NCBI GenBank assembly: GCA_913062735.1
Contig: CAJXWI010000012.1
Coordinates: 1 to 15,150, forward strand
Direction of reading: 5' to 3'
DNA from: an uncultured Arcobacter sp.
GTDB taxonomy: Bacteria > Campylobacterota > Campylobacteria > Campylobacterales > Arcobacteraceae
Length of the DNA: 15,150 bases
Each line of letters opens with the position of its first letter. Position 1 is the stretch's first letter. The notes below the pieces were generated by a model. The model saw only the letters and a program-made list of their open reading frames with translations. It did no database searches and was not told the DNA's origin. A program made the position numbers and the translations under genes. Positions 7,157-14,931 of this stretch are shown here, piece after piece.

Positions 7157-8514
7157 ATTGTTTCCTTTGTTATCCAACTTCTTAATCCAATTTCATCAAA
7201 TGTAAAAGTTTCTATTTCTAATCCTTTATCTCGTAAAGCATTCATTAATTTTAGTTTACGAAAAGTGGGTACATAAAATAAAAAGTATCCACCGCCACCT
7301 GCACCTAATAATTTCCCTCCCAAAGAACCATTTCCTAAAGCATAATCATAGATTTCATTTAAATAGGGAGTGGTGATTTTTGATGAAAAATTTTTCTTTA
7401 CTGTCCATGCCTTATGTAATAAGGCACCAAAATCATCAAGTTTTCCCTTCAAAAGTCTAGATTTCATTTCACATGCAATATCTTTGGTTACCTGCGCATA
7501 CTCTTTTTGTACGGCTTTATTCATATTTTCTTTTTGGTCATCATGTATCATGCCAGAATTATGATTTATTCCTGTGTAACACAAGATTAAGGAATCTTCC
7601 AGTTCATTTACAATATTACGTGAAACACGTAAAGGATTAACGATATTTTCATGATTTTTAAACTCCATAAAATTAAAACCACCAAACACTGTGGCATATT
7701 GATCTTGCCAACCACCTGATAAACCTAATTCTATTCGTTCTGCATGAAAAGCCAATTCTGCAATATCATATTCATTTAATTTACTTTCTCTAAAATTGTT
7801 AAATGCTCCAACAATAGCTGACAATAACACTGCTGAACCACCTAATCCCGAACCAGGAGGGACATCACTATAGGTGTATAATTCAAATCCAAAATCCGGT
7901 TTTAATAACGTAATTACTGATTTTATCAGATCTAACTTCCCATCATATTTTATATAGTCGTATCCATCCATTTCAATTTTGAGCTTAAAATCATTAGAAT
8001 AAATTACAATTTTTTTATCTATTCTTTTTTTTAAGACGGCATGTGCAAATTTATTGATAGTAGAATTTAATACTACTCCATCCATTTCATAAAAATAATT
8101 AGTTAAATCTGTTCCCCCTCCAGCAAAACTAATTCGGACAGGAGATTTAGCCTTTGAGATTATTTTCTCCTCTTTATTCCAGTCTAAGTGCTGTTGAGAG
8201 ACAATAGTCACAAATTCTTTGTTCTTTGTCAAAATGGGAATAGCTCTAACTTTAGAATCTAATAGTTTTAAAATATTTTCTTTCGTCCAATTTGATTCAT
8301 ATAAAAAAACAAATTTTTCATTGTAACATGATGAAATAGGATCATCTAATTTAAAATTATTAATAAGTGCACGGCGAATATCTCCATCAACAACACAAGC
8401 TATAATTCTTTCATCCGACTTAACGAGTATAAGTCCAAAACTATTCTTTTCAATTTTTTGTAGAGATTCTCTTATAGTAGCTGAATCTTCTACTAGAAAA
8501 ATATTTTTATCCAT
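7153..8514 (-). CDS. hddA: CBS-domain pair fused to GHMP kinase, HddA-like (heptose 7-phosphate kinase)
   Basis: 453 residues from ATG 8514. Residues 1 to about 115 form a CBS pair with DGDIRRAL at 43-50, closely like the CBS part of the PtmE-like protein in this operon. Residues 120-453 are a GHMP kinase: SPVRISFAGGGTD 124-136, the ATP loop PPGSGLGGSA 219-228, and GGKLLGAGGGGY 399-410. This fits HddA, which phosphorylates D-glycero-D-manno-heptose 7-phosphate at C1; HddA alone is about 340 residues, so the CBS part is an extension that may sense a nucleotide. Start 8514 is preferred over ATG 8526 because of a GGA site seven bases upstream and a short eight-base overlap with the HddC-like gene. 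It ends overlapping the NeuB-like gene as ATGA. Kinase fold is firm; heptose substrate is supported by neighbouring hddC-like and gmhA-like genes. Confidence 0.84.
   Translation of the reverse strand: MDKNIFLVEDSATIRESLQKIEKNSFGLILVKSDERIIACVVDGDIRRALINNFKLDDPISSCYNEKFVFLYESNWTKENILKLLDSKVRAIPILTKNKEFVTIVSQQHLDWNKEEKIISKAKSPVRISFAGGGTDLTNYFYEMDGVVLNSTINKFAHAVLKKRIDKKIVIYSNDFKLKIEMDGYDYIKYDGKLDLIKSVITLLKPDFGFELYTYSDVPPGSGLGGSAVLLSAIVGAFNNFRESKLNEYDIAELAFHAERIELGLSGGWQDQYATVFGGFNFMEFKNHENIVNPLRVSRNIVNELEDSLILCYTGINHNSGMIHDDQKENMNKAVQKEYAQVTKDIACEMKSRLLKGKLDDFGALLHKAWTVKKNFSSKITTPYLNEIYDYALGNGSLGGKLLGAGGGGYFLFYVPTFRKLKLMNALRDKGLEIETFTFDEIGLRSWITKETI
7163..7168 (-). promoter_or_regulatory. Ribosome binding site deciding the NeuB-fusion start
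   Basis: On the minus strand AAAGGA lies six bases before the ATG at 7154-7156. The upstream in-frame ATG at 7175-7177 has no comparable site and would lengthen the overlap with the kinase gene, so 7156 is taken as the start. Confidence 0.7.
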
Positions 8515-9205
8515 TATTATTTCCATTTACAATATAATTTTCCATTTTTTGATAATCTGAAGGAATACCTATATCAATAAAGACGTTATTATATTTAAAT
8601 GTACCTATACTATTATTTAAAGATATATATTTAGTAAATTCATCTTCAATGGAAAATTTTCTTATTTTTATATCTTTAAAAAATAGTAGATTTTTAAAAT
8701 AATAACACCCAGCATTTATATAACTATTTGTTACTCCTTTTTTCTTCTCATTAAAACTCATTAGTTTTGTACCTTTTATATCTAATGTCCCATATCTATC
8801 ACAATTTTTTTCCATTGAAGCTAGTATATTAACGTCATCAAGGGAACTTTCAATCAGTAGTTTTAGATTAGGTTTAATATAGGTATCCCCATTAAATACT
8901 AAAATAGAATCATTCTTATGCAGACCTAATTCAATAATAGCATTTTTGATCGATCCTCCTGTTCCTAGCGGTTCATTTTCTTTTAAAACTGTAACATTTT
9001 TATAGTTTTTAAAGAAATCTTCAATTATTTCTGACAAATAGTATGTCAATATATATATGTGCGAATTGGGAAAATATTCTCCAATTTCAGATACTTGATA
9101 AGTCAAAAAAGGTTTATTATTAATTGGAGCCATTGGTTTAGGTACATCACTAACTACACTTTTAAGTCTGGTCCCAAATCCACCAGCCAATATAAATATT
9201 TTCAT
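8507..9205 (-). CDS. hddC: Sugar-1-phosphate nucleotidyltransferase, HddC-like
   Basis: 232 residues, a compact nucleotidyltransferase typical of HddC, which transfers GMP to D-glycero-D-manno-heptose 1-phosphate. The signature LAGGFGTRLKSVVSDVPKP is at 6-24, LGTGGSI at 80-86, FNGDTY with the metal-binding Asp at 103-108, and the closing FIDIGIPSDY near 209-218. Unlike the PtmE-like enzyme it has no CBS pair; that pair sits instead on the kinase encoded immediately downstream. Start ATG 9205 overlaps the preceding stop as ATGA and has AAGGA nine bases upstream. In this module it would activate the heptose formed by the GmhA- and HddA-like enzymes. The nucleotide used (GTP or another) cannot be told from sequence by eye; relatives such as RmlA or RfbF use dTTP or CTP. 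Confidence 0.83.
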   Translation of the reverse strand: MKIFILAGGFGTRLKSVVSDVPKPMAPINNKPFLTYQVSEIGEYFPNSHIYILTYYLSEIIEDFFKNYKNVTVLKENEPLGTGGSIKNAIIELGLHKNDSILVFNGDTYIKPNLKLLIESSLDDVNILASMEKNCDRYGTLDIKGTKLMSFNEKKKGVTNSYINAGCYYFKNLLFFKDIKIRKFSIEDEFTKYISLNNSIGTFKYNNVFIDIGIPSDYQKMENYIVNGNNNG

Positions 9206-10674
9206 TTGTTAATTTCCTTATAAACTATTTTACTAATTATATCAATTGGATCTACCTGTAAATTCATAAATTCTAGTTTTTTGTTATTATAATAATTTCT
9301 AATCACTTCATTATCGTTATCTACTAAATACAATAGTTTTTCCTCAAAAAGTTTATACGATTTAGAAATCAAAACACCAATTTCATCATTTTGTGAAATT
9401 TGAAAATCTTGTCTATCTAAATTACAACAAAACACTTTTTTATTTAAACCTAGTGATTCAAATCCCATAGTAGAATTATAATAAACAACCACATTTGACT
9501 TTAATATAGCTTCATAAGAGTTTTTAGATATATGTTCGTCTATTGTAATATTTACATCAATAAGTTTTTTATCTATGATCTTAATATGCTCTAACATAAG
9601 AAAGTTTTTGGCATATCTTTTAAATCTATTAGGTCTGGTTTTATAAATTATCTTATACTTCGGATACTCCTTAGCAAAGTTACATAACATATCTATTATA
9701 TATAGGTATGTTTCATAATTATAATCTTCTGTCTTTAAAAGTGCTAACTGTTCAATAAAAATAATTTCATTTTCATTTTTATTGCTACAATGTATACTGT
9801 AAGTATTATTGTAAAGTCTTAAGGATCCCATTGAAAGTTTATATTTGCATACCATACCTTTTTGAGAAGATATAGTTTGATCCCCAAAACCTAAATAATA
9901 ATCACAGTACGTATACATGTCTCCACTACTATTACTCATATGTCCACTTCGTATACCATTTTGTATTAATAGTATATTTTTAATTCCATTTGTTTTATAG
10001 ATAAAGTATCTTAAAGAATTATAATGATTGTCAGAAGCACTGATTAAAAATTCTGCTTTTAGATTCTCTGTGTCAGTATTATACACAGCTATGTACCTTA
10101 ATAATCTTAACGAAATATTTACAAAATCTATATTTGAGGATAAAGATAAATTTCTATATTTAAAAAATTTAGTAAATTCTTTTCTTACTATCAAATAACT
10201 TACAGAATTAGAATAAAAATGTTTATGATTAGAGTTTTTACTAATTATAGTACTTTTGGCAGGGAAGAAATCTTCTTTTAACTCTTTATTAACATCAAGT
10301 ATTCCAATATTATATTTATTTACAAACTTTTCATAAATTCTTTCATAAAAAGGTTCAAAATTATTACCTGACCAATTTTCAAGTAACAGATCAAATTTTT
10401 GTTTAATCATTTTTCTTTTTCCAAATATACTCAAAAACAAAAAATAAAACATGACTAGATAATAATTCAAAAAACTCTTAAGAAAAGATGTACGATTTTG
10501 CAAATGTTCTTTTTGTCCGGAATCAAATGATTCAACAAGCATTCTTTTAATAGTATCTCTAATAATTTGAGACCCAATAGAAAAATCTTTTTCAAAATCT
10601 TTTTCAAGTTGTGAAAAATAAATTTCATGTATTTTGTATAAATTTTCTACTCTACTATAAACACTTTTTTTCAT
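9202..10674 (-). CDS. Unrecognised large protein, probable GT-B-like sugar or glycerophosphate transferase
   Basis: I do not recognise a named family with certainty. The 490-residue protein has a basic, helical N-terminal third with one hydrophobic stretch at 64-84 that could touch or cross the membrane, then an alpha/beta region. LLIQNGIRSGHM (235-246) resembles the QHG-type loop of capsule and CDP-glycerol glycerophosphotransferase-like proteins, and the LIC12162 protein at the left end has a comparable QHGG loop. YKTRPNR (344-350) and the late YYNSTMGFESLGLNKKV (398-414) are like the donor-phosphate region of GT-B enzymes, where a serine-rich turn is followed by a conserved Glu. It starts inside the legF end (20-base overlap) with GAGG upstream of the ATG. 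Placed between two sugar modules, it may transfer one of the products. Very AT-rich, with many Asn/Lys/Tyr codons. Function remains a hypothesis. Confidence 0.68.
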   Translation of the reverse strand: MKKSVYSRVENLYKIHEIYFSQLEKDFEKDFSIGSQIIRDTIKRMLVESFDSGQKEHLQNRTSFLKSFLNYYLVMFYFLFLSIFGKRKMIKQKFDLLLENWSGNNFEPFYERIYEKFVNKYNIGILDVNKELKEDFFPAKSTIISKNSNHKHFYSNSVSYLIVRKEFTKFFKYRNLSLSSNIDFVNISLRLLRYIAVYNTDTENLKAEFLISASDNHYNSLRYFIYKTNGIKNILLIQNGIRSGHMSNSSGDMYTYCDYYLGFGDQTISSQKGMVCKYKLSMGSLRLYNNTYSIHCSNKNENEIIFIEQLALLKTEDYNYETYLYIIDMLCNFAKEYPKYKIIYKTRPNRFKRYAKNFLMLEHIKIIDKKLIDVNITIDEHISKNSYEAILKSNVVVYYNSTMGFESLGLNKKVFCCNLDRQDFQISQNDEIGVLISKSYKLFEEKLLYLVDNDNEVIRNYYNNKKLEFMNLQVDPIDIISKIVYKEINK

Positions 10675-11350
10675 TCATTAAAACCTCTGCCAATTTAAAA
10701 TCGATATATTCATCTATATCTATTGAGTCCTCTCTTTTCATTTCATACGCAAAGATATTATTTTGAATAAACAGAGTTTTTTCATCTAGTAATTTATCAA
10801 TTCTACATATATATATTGCCCCATTTAGCATGTAATAGTTTTTCAAGTCTTGACTTCTAAGATTTTTTATATTATCATCCAAAAAATTTACTAGACTAAG
10901 ATTTTTAGGTAAAGTATTTGACCAGAGTGGATTATGAGTCATTTCACTTACAGATATAATTGCATCTGCATTTTTCTTTTCACGTAATTCAATTGCTTCA
11001 TCTATATGATTTTTATCTCGAAGAGGTGAAGTAGGTTGCAAAAGTATAACATAATCAAAATAATCGATTTTTTCTATAGTATGTTTAATTGCCTCAAATG
11101 TTGAAGCGGTATCATCAGAAATATTGTCCGGCCTTTTAATACTATCTACTCCGAACGTTCGGGAGACATCTATAATTTCTGTATTATCAGTTGTCACTAT
11201 AACTTTATCAATATATTTGCTATTAAGTCCAGCTTCAATACTATATGCAATTAAGGGTTTACCATTTAAATCTAGTAAATTTTTTTTTGGAATTCTTTTA
11301 CTTCCTCCACGTGCAGGAATAATAGCTAAAAAAGTTTTATTTTTATACAC
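10655..11350 (-). CDS. legF: CMP-legionaminic acid synthetase (acylneuraminate cytidylyltransferase)
   Basis: 231 residues from a GTG start. IPARGGSKRIPKKN (11-24) is the CTP-binding signature, LLQPTSPLR is at 103-111, and DIDEYID (211-217) is the metal-binding acidic segment. The enzyme joins CTP with a nonulosonic acid to give the CMP-sugar donor and pyrophosphate. Its position next to the PtmE-like gene matches the LegF/PtmB gene of Campylobacter legionaminic acid loci, which is why legionaminate is preferred over sialic or pseudaminic acid. An upstream ATG at 11371 would give 238 residues and a 29-base overlap with ptmE. The GTG at 11348-11350 is preferred because AAAGG lies six bases before it, the overlap falls to eight bases, and the N-terminus then has the usual length ahead of AIIPAR. 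Confidence 0.87.
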   Translation of the reverse strand: MYKNKTFLAIIPARGGSKRIPKKNLLDLNGKPLIAYSIEAGLNSKYIDKVIVTTDNTEIIDVSRTFGVDSIKRPDNISDDTASTFEAIKHTIEKIDYFDYVILLQPTSPLRDKNHIDEAIELREKKNADAIISVSEMTHNPLWSNTLPKNLSLVNFLDDNIKNLRSQDLKNYYMLNGAIYICRIDKLLDEKTLFIQNNIFAYEMKREDSIDIDEYIDFKLAEVLMNEKKCL

Positions 11351-12395
11351 TAAAAACCTTTGAATATTCATTATTTGCTTTATTATATTCCTCTATTCTA
11401 CCAATATCTAGCCAATACTCCCTTATTGGGAAAGAAGTAGTATTGTGTCCCTTTTTAATTATATTTTCAAAAAGTGTAGGCATATCGTAAAATTCATTTT
11501 CGGGTAAATATTGAAAAATTTCGGGGGACAACATATAAATACCTGCATTTACAAAGAACTTATGTATCGGTTTTTCTTTAATTGAGTAAATTTTACCATC
11601 TTCAATTTCTACGACACCAAAGGGAACCTGAAAATCATACTCTCTAACACACATTGTAGAAAGAGAATTGTTTTCGTTATGATAATCAAGTAAATGCTCA
11701 AAATTTACATTTGTAAGTAAATCTCCATTCATCACAAAAAATGCTTCCTCTGGTTTACTTTTCAGTAAACTAAGTGCTCCAGCTGTACCCATTCTCTTAT
11801 CTTCTAAGATATACTCAATATTAACACCAAAATCTCTACCATCACCAAAATAATCTTTAATAACTTCGGATTTATAATTCACACACAAAATAATATTTGT
11901 AAAACCATAACTTACAAATTTTCCAATGATTGTTTCCAAAATAGGCTTATCACCAACTTTTAACATAGGCTTGGGTATATTTTCAGTCAAGGGTCTTAAT
12001 CTTGTTCCAAGTCCACCAACCATTAAAACAACTTTATATGTTTTTGATTGTTTTGAAATCAGCTCATCTAGTACTTCTAGTCCTATCAAATTTCCGTTAT
12101 TGTCAACTATTGGTATTTGATGAATCTTTTTAGTTGTACAGATATTAATAATTTCATCTCTTGTATTATTCAAATATGCAACTGTGGGAGTATCAAAATA
12201 AATATTTTCAATTGTGTCTGTTAAAGATACATCATTAAGTAATGCCCTTCTTATATCCCCATCGTTTATAGTTCCTAATAATTTCTCATGATTATCAACC
12301 ACCAAAACTATTTGTTTAGAACTTTTATCTATAATTTTAAGAACTTCAATGATAGAAGCTTTTTCTGTTACAATAATATCTATAATATCTTTCAT
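11343..12395 (-). CDS. ptmE: CBS-domain nucleotidyltransferase, PtmE-like (GDP-sugar forming)
   Basis: 350 residues. A CBS pair occupies 1 to about 115 (TINDGDIRRAL at 42-52, HQIPIVDNNG at 92-101). A sugar-1-phosphate nucleotidyltransferase follows from 121: MVGGLGTRLRPLTENIPKP at 125-143, MGTAGAL 202-208, and the metal-binding Asp225 in MNGDLL. The closing WLDIGRIEEY is standard. This architecture is that of PtmE of Campylobacter jejuni, which supplies GDP-GlcNAc to a legionaminic acid pathway that uses GDP-linked rather than UDP-linked intermediates. The start overlaps the stop of the amidotransferase gene by one base (TAATG), with GGAAAG upstream. Adjacent legF- and legG-like genes support the PtmE role. 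Fold is firm; GTP preference is inferred from the family. Confidence 0.86.
   Translation of the reverse strand: MKDIIDIIVTEKASIIEVLKIIDKSSKQIVLVVDNHEKLLGTINDGDIRRALLNDVSLTDTIENIYFDTPTVAYLNNTRDEIINICTTKKIHQIPIVDNNGNLIGLEVLDELISKQSKTYKVVLMVGGLGTRLRPLTENIPKPMLKVGDKPILETIIGKFVSYGFTNIILCVNYKSEVIKDYFGDGRDFGVNIEYILEDKRMGTAGALSLLKSKPEEAFFVMNGDLLTNVNFEHLLDYHNENNSLSTMCVREYDFQVPFGVVEIEDGKIYSIKEKPIHKFFVNAGIYMLSPEIFQYLPENEFYDMPTLFENIIKKGHNTTSFPIREYWLDIGRIEEYNKANNEYSKVFSV
11357..11361 (-). promoter_or_regulatory. Ribosome binding site deciding the legF GTG start
   Basis: AAAGG on the minus strand, six bases before GTG 11348-11350 and lying inside the end of the ptmE-like gene. The alternative ATG at 11369-11371 has only a weak AAAG further away. 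Confidence 0.65.
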
Positions 12396-13567
12396 TATTT
12401 ATTTTCTTTCCAGATTGGGTTTTTTAATTCCCAATTACCAGATTTTTTTTCCCAAAGATGAGGAGATCTCCAACTATCTATTACTTCATAATAATATTCT
12501 TCTGTAATATCACAATATTTTAAAAATGTCTGAAAATGTTCCTTGGGAAATTCTCCATCAAATCGTTTAATTAAACTTATGCCTTCCTCTCTAGATATAT
12601 GACCATCTCTGATTTCATGTGCTGAGTCGGAAGTAGCTCTTGCAATTCCAAATTTAATATATGATAAATAATAGTGAAACCCATCAATTTGATCGTCAAA
12701 TGAAGCGTATTTAGAATAAGTACCTTCATTTCGAGCATATCTAGGTTTAAAACCAGTATATTCAACCGCATGATAATATAGCTCTTGAGGTACCCATTTT
12801 TTGTAATATCCAAAAAAATGAATATCTAAGCCTAGTTTCTCAAGTTTCTCATTATCTGGTGCCATGTAAGGTAGAATATCATTTGAAGTAATGCCATATT
12901 CGAGTAGATCTTCGGGAGCAAGTCCTGAGAAATATTGTTCTTTATGTCCATTTTTCCAATCTCTATTTGGTTTAAAAGCATTTTTCATATTACCACCATA
13001 TTCTACTTCACCATTTTCTCCATACATAATTAATGATACATTATGTTTCAATGCCATTTGCATTGGATAATGTGTTTGTCCATAAATAAATGGTTGAAAA
13101 GGATCTCCTAATACTTCGAAAGATATTTTTGTTAACTTTCTATGAACCGTACCATTTGGTGTACCTAACACATTATCAAACCCTCCAACATGTATATGCT
13201 CTTGAAAATTATCAAATCCATCTTTTGTCCATAGATGAGGAGACCAAGTAACTGTTAACGGATTCATACCATATTTATATTTTAATTGATAAGCCGTAAA
13301 AGCACTATCTTTTCCTCCACTTGATGGAACAATTACATCATATGAACCATCATTTCTTCTATACTTATCACATAATTCTTCTAATTCTTTATCTCGTAAT
13401 ACCCAATCAATTTTAGAGTTTTTAAATTCTGAATATTGGCATGCAGCACATACTCCATTTTCATCAAATGTAATTCTAGGTCTTTGATTTGATATTGTAC
13501 ATTTGGTACAGTATTTTACTTCTGATGGTAAATTATATCTATTTTGTGTGTCTTTGTATTCAATCAT
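12395..13567 (-). CDS. ptmG: N-acetyl sugar amidotransferase (WbuX/PseA/PtmG family)
   Basis: 390 residues, the normal length. Four cysteines at 20, 23, 40 and 43 form a CxxC...CxxC zinc-ribbon-like N-terminus. The ATP pyrophosphatase P-loop SGGKDS follows at 83-88. Further family stretches include YGENGEVEYGG (about 185-195). These proteins use ATP to activate an N-acetyl sugar amide and ammonia to form an acetamidino group. The HisH- and HisF-like proteins encoded just upstream would provide the ammonia. In Campylobacter, PseA acts in acetamidino-pseudaminic acid and PtmG in the legionaminic series; PtmG is chosen here because of the legG-, ptmE- and legF-like neighbours, not from sequence alone. 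The ribosome site AGGA lies within the hisH stop region, nine bases ahead. It ends overlapping ptmE by one base. Confidence 0.86.
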   Translation of the reverse strand: MIEYKDTQNRYNLPSEVKYCTKCTISNQRPRITFDENGVCAACQYSEFKNSKIDWVLRDKELEELCDKYRRNDGSYDVIVPSSGGKDSAFTAYQLKYKYGMNPLTVTWSPHLWTKDGFDNFQEHIHVGGFDNVLGTPNGTVHRKLTKISFEVLGDPFQPFIYGQTHYPMQMALKHNVSLIMYGENGEVEYGGNMKNAFKPNRDWKNGHKEQYFSGLAPEDLLEYGITSNDILPYMAPDNEKLEKLGLDIHFFGYYKKWVPQELYYHAVEYTGFKPRYARNEGTYSKYASFDDQIDGFHYYLSYIKFGIARATSDSAHEIRDGHISREEGISLIKRFDGEFPKEHFQTFLKYCDITEEYYYEVIDSWRSPHLWEKKSGNWELKNPIWKENK

Positions 13568-13576
13568 ATTTTATTC

Positions 13577-14179
13577 CTATAATTCAATGAAGTTTTTAAA
13601 TAATTTTATTCCAGCTTCACGACTTTTCTCAGGGTGAAATTGTACTCCATAAACATTATCTTTTTTAATAGAAGAAACAAATAAATGATTTTCATAAGTA
13701 GTTGTTGATAAAACATCATGAAAATTAACTACTTCATATGAATGCATAAAATAAAATTCTTCATTCTCTAAACCCTTTAAAAGGCTATTTGGTTTTATTA
13801 TATCAATTTTATTAAAACCCACATGTGGAACTTTTGCTTCAACCTTAATAGGTATAACTTCTGCATTAAATGCATTTAAACCCATTGTTTTTCCATATTC
13901 AAATCCAATTGTTGACAATATTTGCATCCCTAAACATATTCCTAAAGTTGGTTTAGTTTTAATAACTACTTTTAATGTATATAATAAATCATCATTTATA
14001 AGTTCAGACATAGCATCTTTAAAACTCCCTACTCCAGGAATAACTATTTTGTCTACACTATTCAATTCTTCTTTAGTATTAACAATTTTTACAATACCAT
14101 TGGCTTTTTCAATAGCTTTTTTAATACTATGAATATTTCCAGCAATTCCATAGTTTATTATTCCAATTATATTACTCAT
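13577..14179 (-). CDS. hisH: HisH-like glutamine amidotransferase subunit for sugar amidination
   Basis: 200 residues, a class I glutamine amidotransferase with an intact catalytic triad: Cys82 in GICLGMQ, His182 and Glu184 in QFHPEKS. PGVGSF (48-53) is the oxyanion-strand motif of HisH. It hydrolyses glutamine and passes ammonia to its HisF partner. The gene overlaps the HisF-like gene as ATGA and has GAGGTG upstream, so equimolar production by coupling is likely. No other histidine genes are near, and the amidotransferase gene follows at once; this is the arrangement of the second HisH/HisF pair (WbuY/WbuZ type) in sugar loci, so histidine synthesis is not its likely job. The family is firm; the sugar role is inferred from context. 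Confidence 0.87.
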   Translation of the reverse strand: MSNIIGIINYGIAGNIHSIKKAIEKANGIVKIVNTKEELNSVDKIVIPGVGSFKDAMSELINDDLLYTLKVVIKTKPTLGICLGMQILSTIGFEYGKTMGLNAFNAEVIPIKVEAKVPHVGFNKIDIIKPNSLLKGLENEEFYFMHSYEVVNFHDVLSTTTYENHLFVSSIKKDNVYGVQFHPEKSREAGIKLFKNFIEL

Positions 14180-14931
14180 TTAGACACCTCAATACCATTT
14201 TCTCTCAAATATTCTTTTATTTCGTTGATAGTATACTTATCATAATGAAGTAAACTAGCTATTGCCACTCCACTCGGATTAGCATAGTTTATTAATTTTT
14301 TTATATCTTCTAATTTTCCTGCTCCACTGGATACTACAACAGGTATATTTACACTATCAACAACTTTTTTTGATAACTCAAAATCAAAACCTCTCTGTAA
14401 TCCATCTTGATCTACTGATTGTAATAATATTTCACCCGCACCTCTTTGTTCAACCTCTTTAACCCATTCTAATACATTTCTTCCACTTTGAATTCTGCCA
14501 CAGTCAGTATAACATTCATACCAATTATCCCATTTTTTGGCTTCTATATTTACTACTACAGCTTGATTACCAAAAATTTGCGCGGCTTGATTTATAATTT
14601 CTGGATTTCTTTGAGTTGCATAAGTATTTATAATAACTTTATCTGCTCCAAGATGAAATAATTTGGAAAAATCATCAATACTCTGAACTCCGCCACCAAC
14701 ACCAAATGGAATAAATAATTTATTAGCAGTTTTTTCAATCTCGTCAAATATTATTTCTCTATGATATAAAGAAGCAACAATATCTATATACACAACTTCA
14801 TCAGCACCCTGTTTATAGTATTTTTCAGCAAGCTCTATGGGCAACCCCATTTTTCTAAGACCTTCAAAATGAACAGGCTTTACTACATACGGCGGCTTTA
14901 CATCTAGTTTTGCAATTATTCTTGTTCTCAC
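14176..14931 (-). CDS. hisF: HisF-like ammonia-channelling subunit for sugar amidination
   Basis: 251 residues, full-length HisF barrel beginning at a GTG (14929-14931) with AAGGA six bases upstream and a GTGA overlap with the preceding gene. AKLDVK (7-12) carries Asp10, equal to the catalytic Asp11 of Thermotoga HisF; FGVGGGV (76-82), DQDG (174-177) and SSGAGK (201-206) are the phosphate-binding loops. At the position of the second catalytic aspartate (Asp130 of Thermotoga HisF, in AIDAK) this protein has Glu130 (NIEAK). That change, with the sugar-locus setting, suggests it no longer makes imidazole glycerol phosphate and instead serves as an ammonia conduit for the N-acetyl sugar amidotransferase. 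The alternative, a true histidine enzyme, is unlikely without other his genes nearby. Confidence 0.87.
   Translation of the reverse strand: MRTRIIAKLDVKPPYVVKPVHFEGLRKMGLPIELAEKYYKQGADEVVYIDIVASLYHREIIFDEIEKTANKLFIPFGVGGGVQSIDDFSKLFHLGADKVIINTYATQRNPEIINQAAQIFGNQAVVVNIEAKKWDNWYECYTDCGRIQSGRNVLEWVKEVEQRGAGEILLQSVDQDGLQRGFDFELSKKVVDSVNIPVVVSSGAGKLEDIKKLINYANPSGVAIASLLHYDKYTINEIKEYLRENGIEVSK

Noticed and set aside
7010..7276. Plus-strand open frame of 88 codons and similar ones at 3596-3868, 6651-6878, 11124-11363
   Set aside because: All are antisense to genes with clear catalytic motifs; their hydrophobic, Ser/Leu/Phe-rich products are what AT-rich antisense frames give.
12577..12813. Minus-strand open frame of 78 codons
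   Set aside because: It is an out-of-frame reading inside the amidotransferase gene, whose own frame is intact and carries family sequence throughout.
13577..14931. hisF-hisH pair as part of a histidine operon
   Set aside because: No other histidine genes are adjacent, the N-acetyl sugar amidotransferase follows directly, and HisF has Glu at a catalytic Asp position; the sugar-amidination role fits better.
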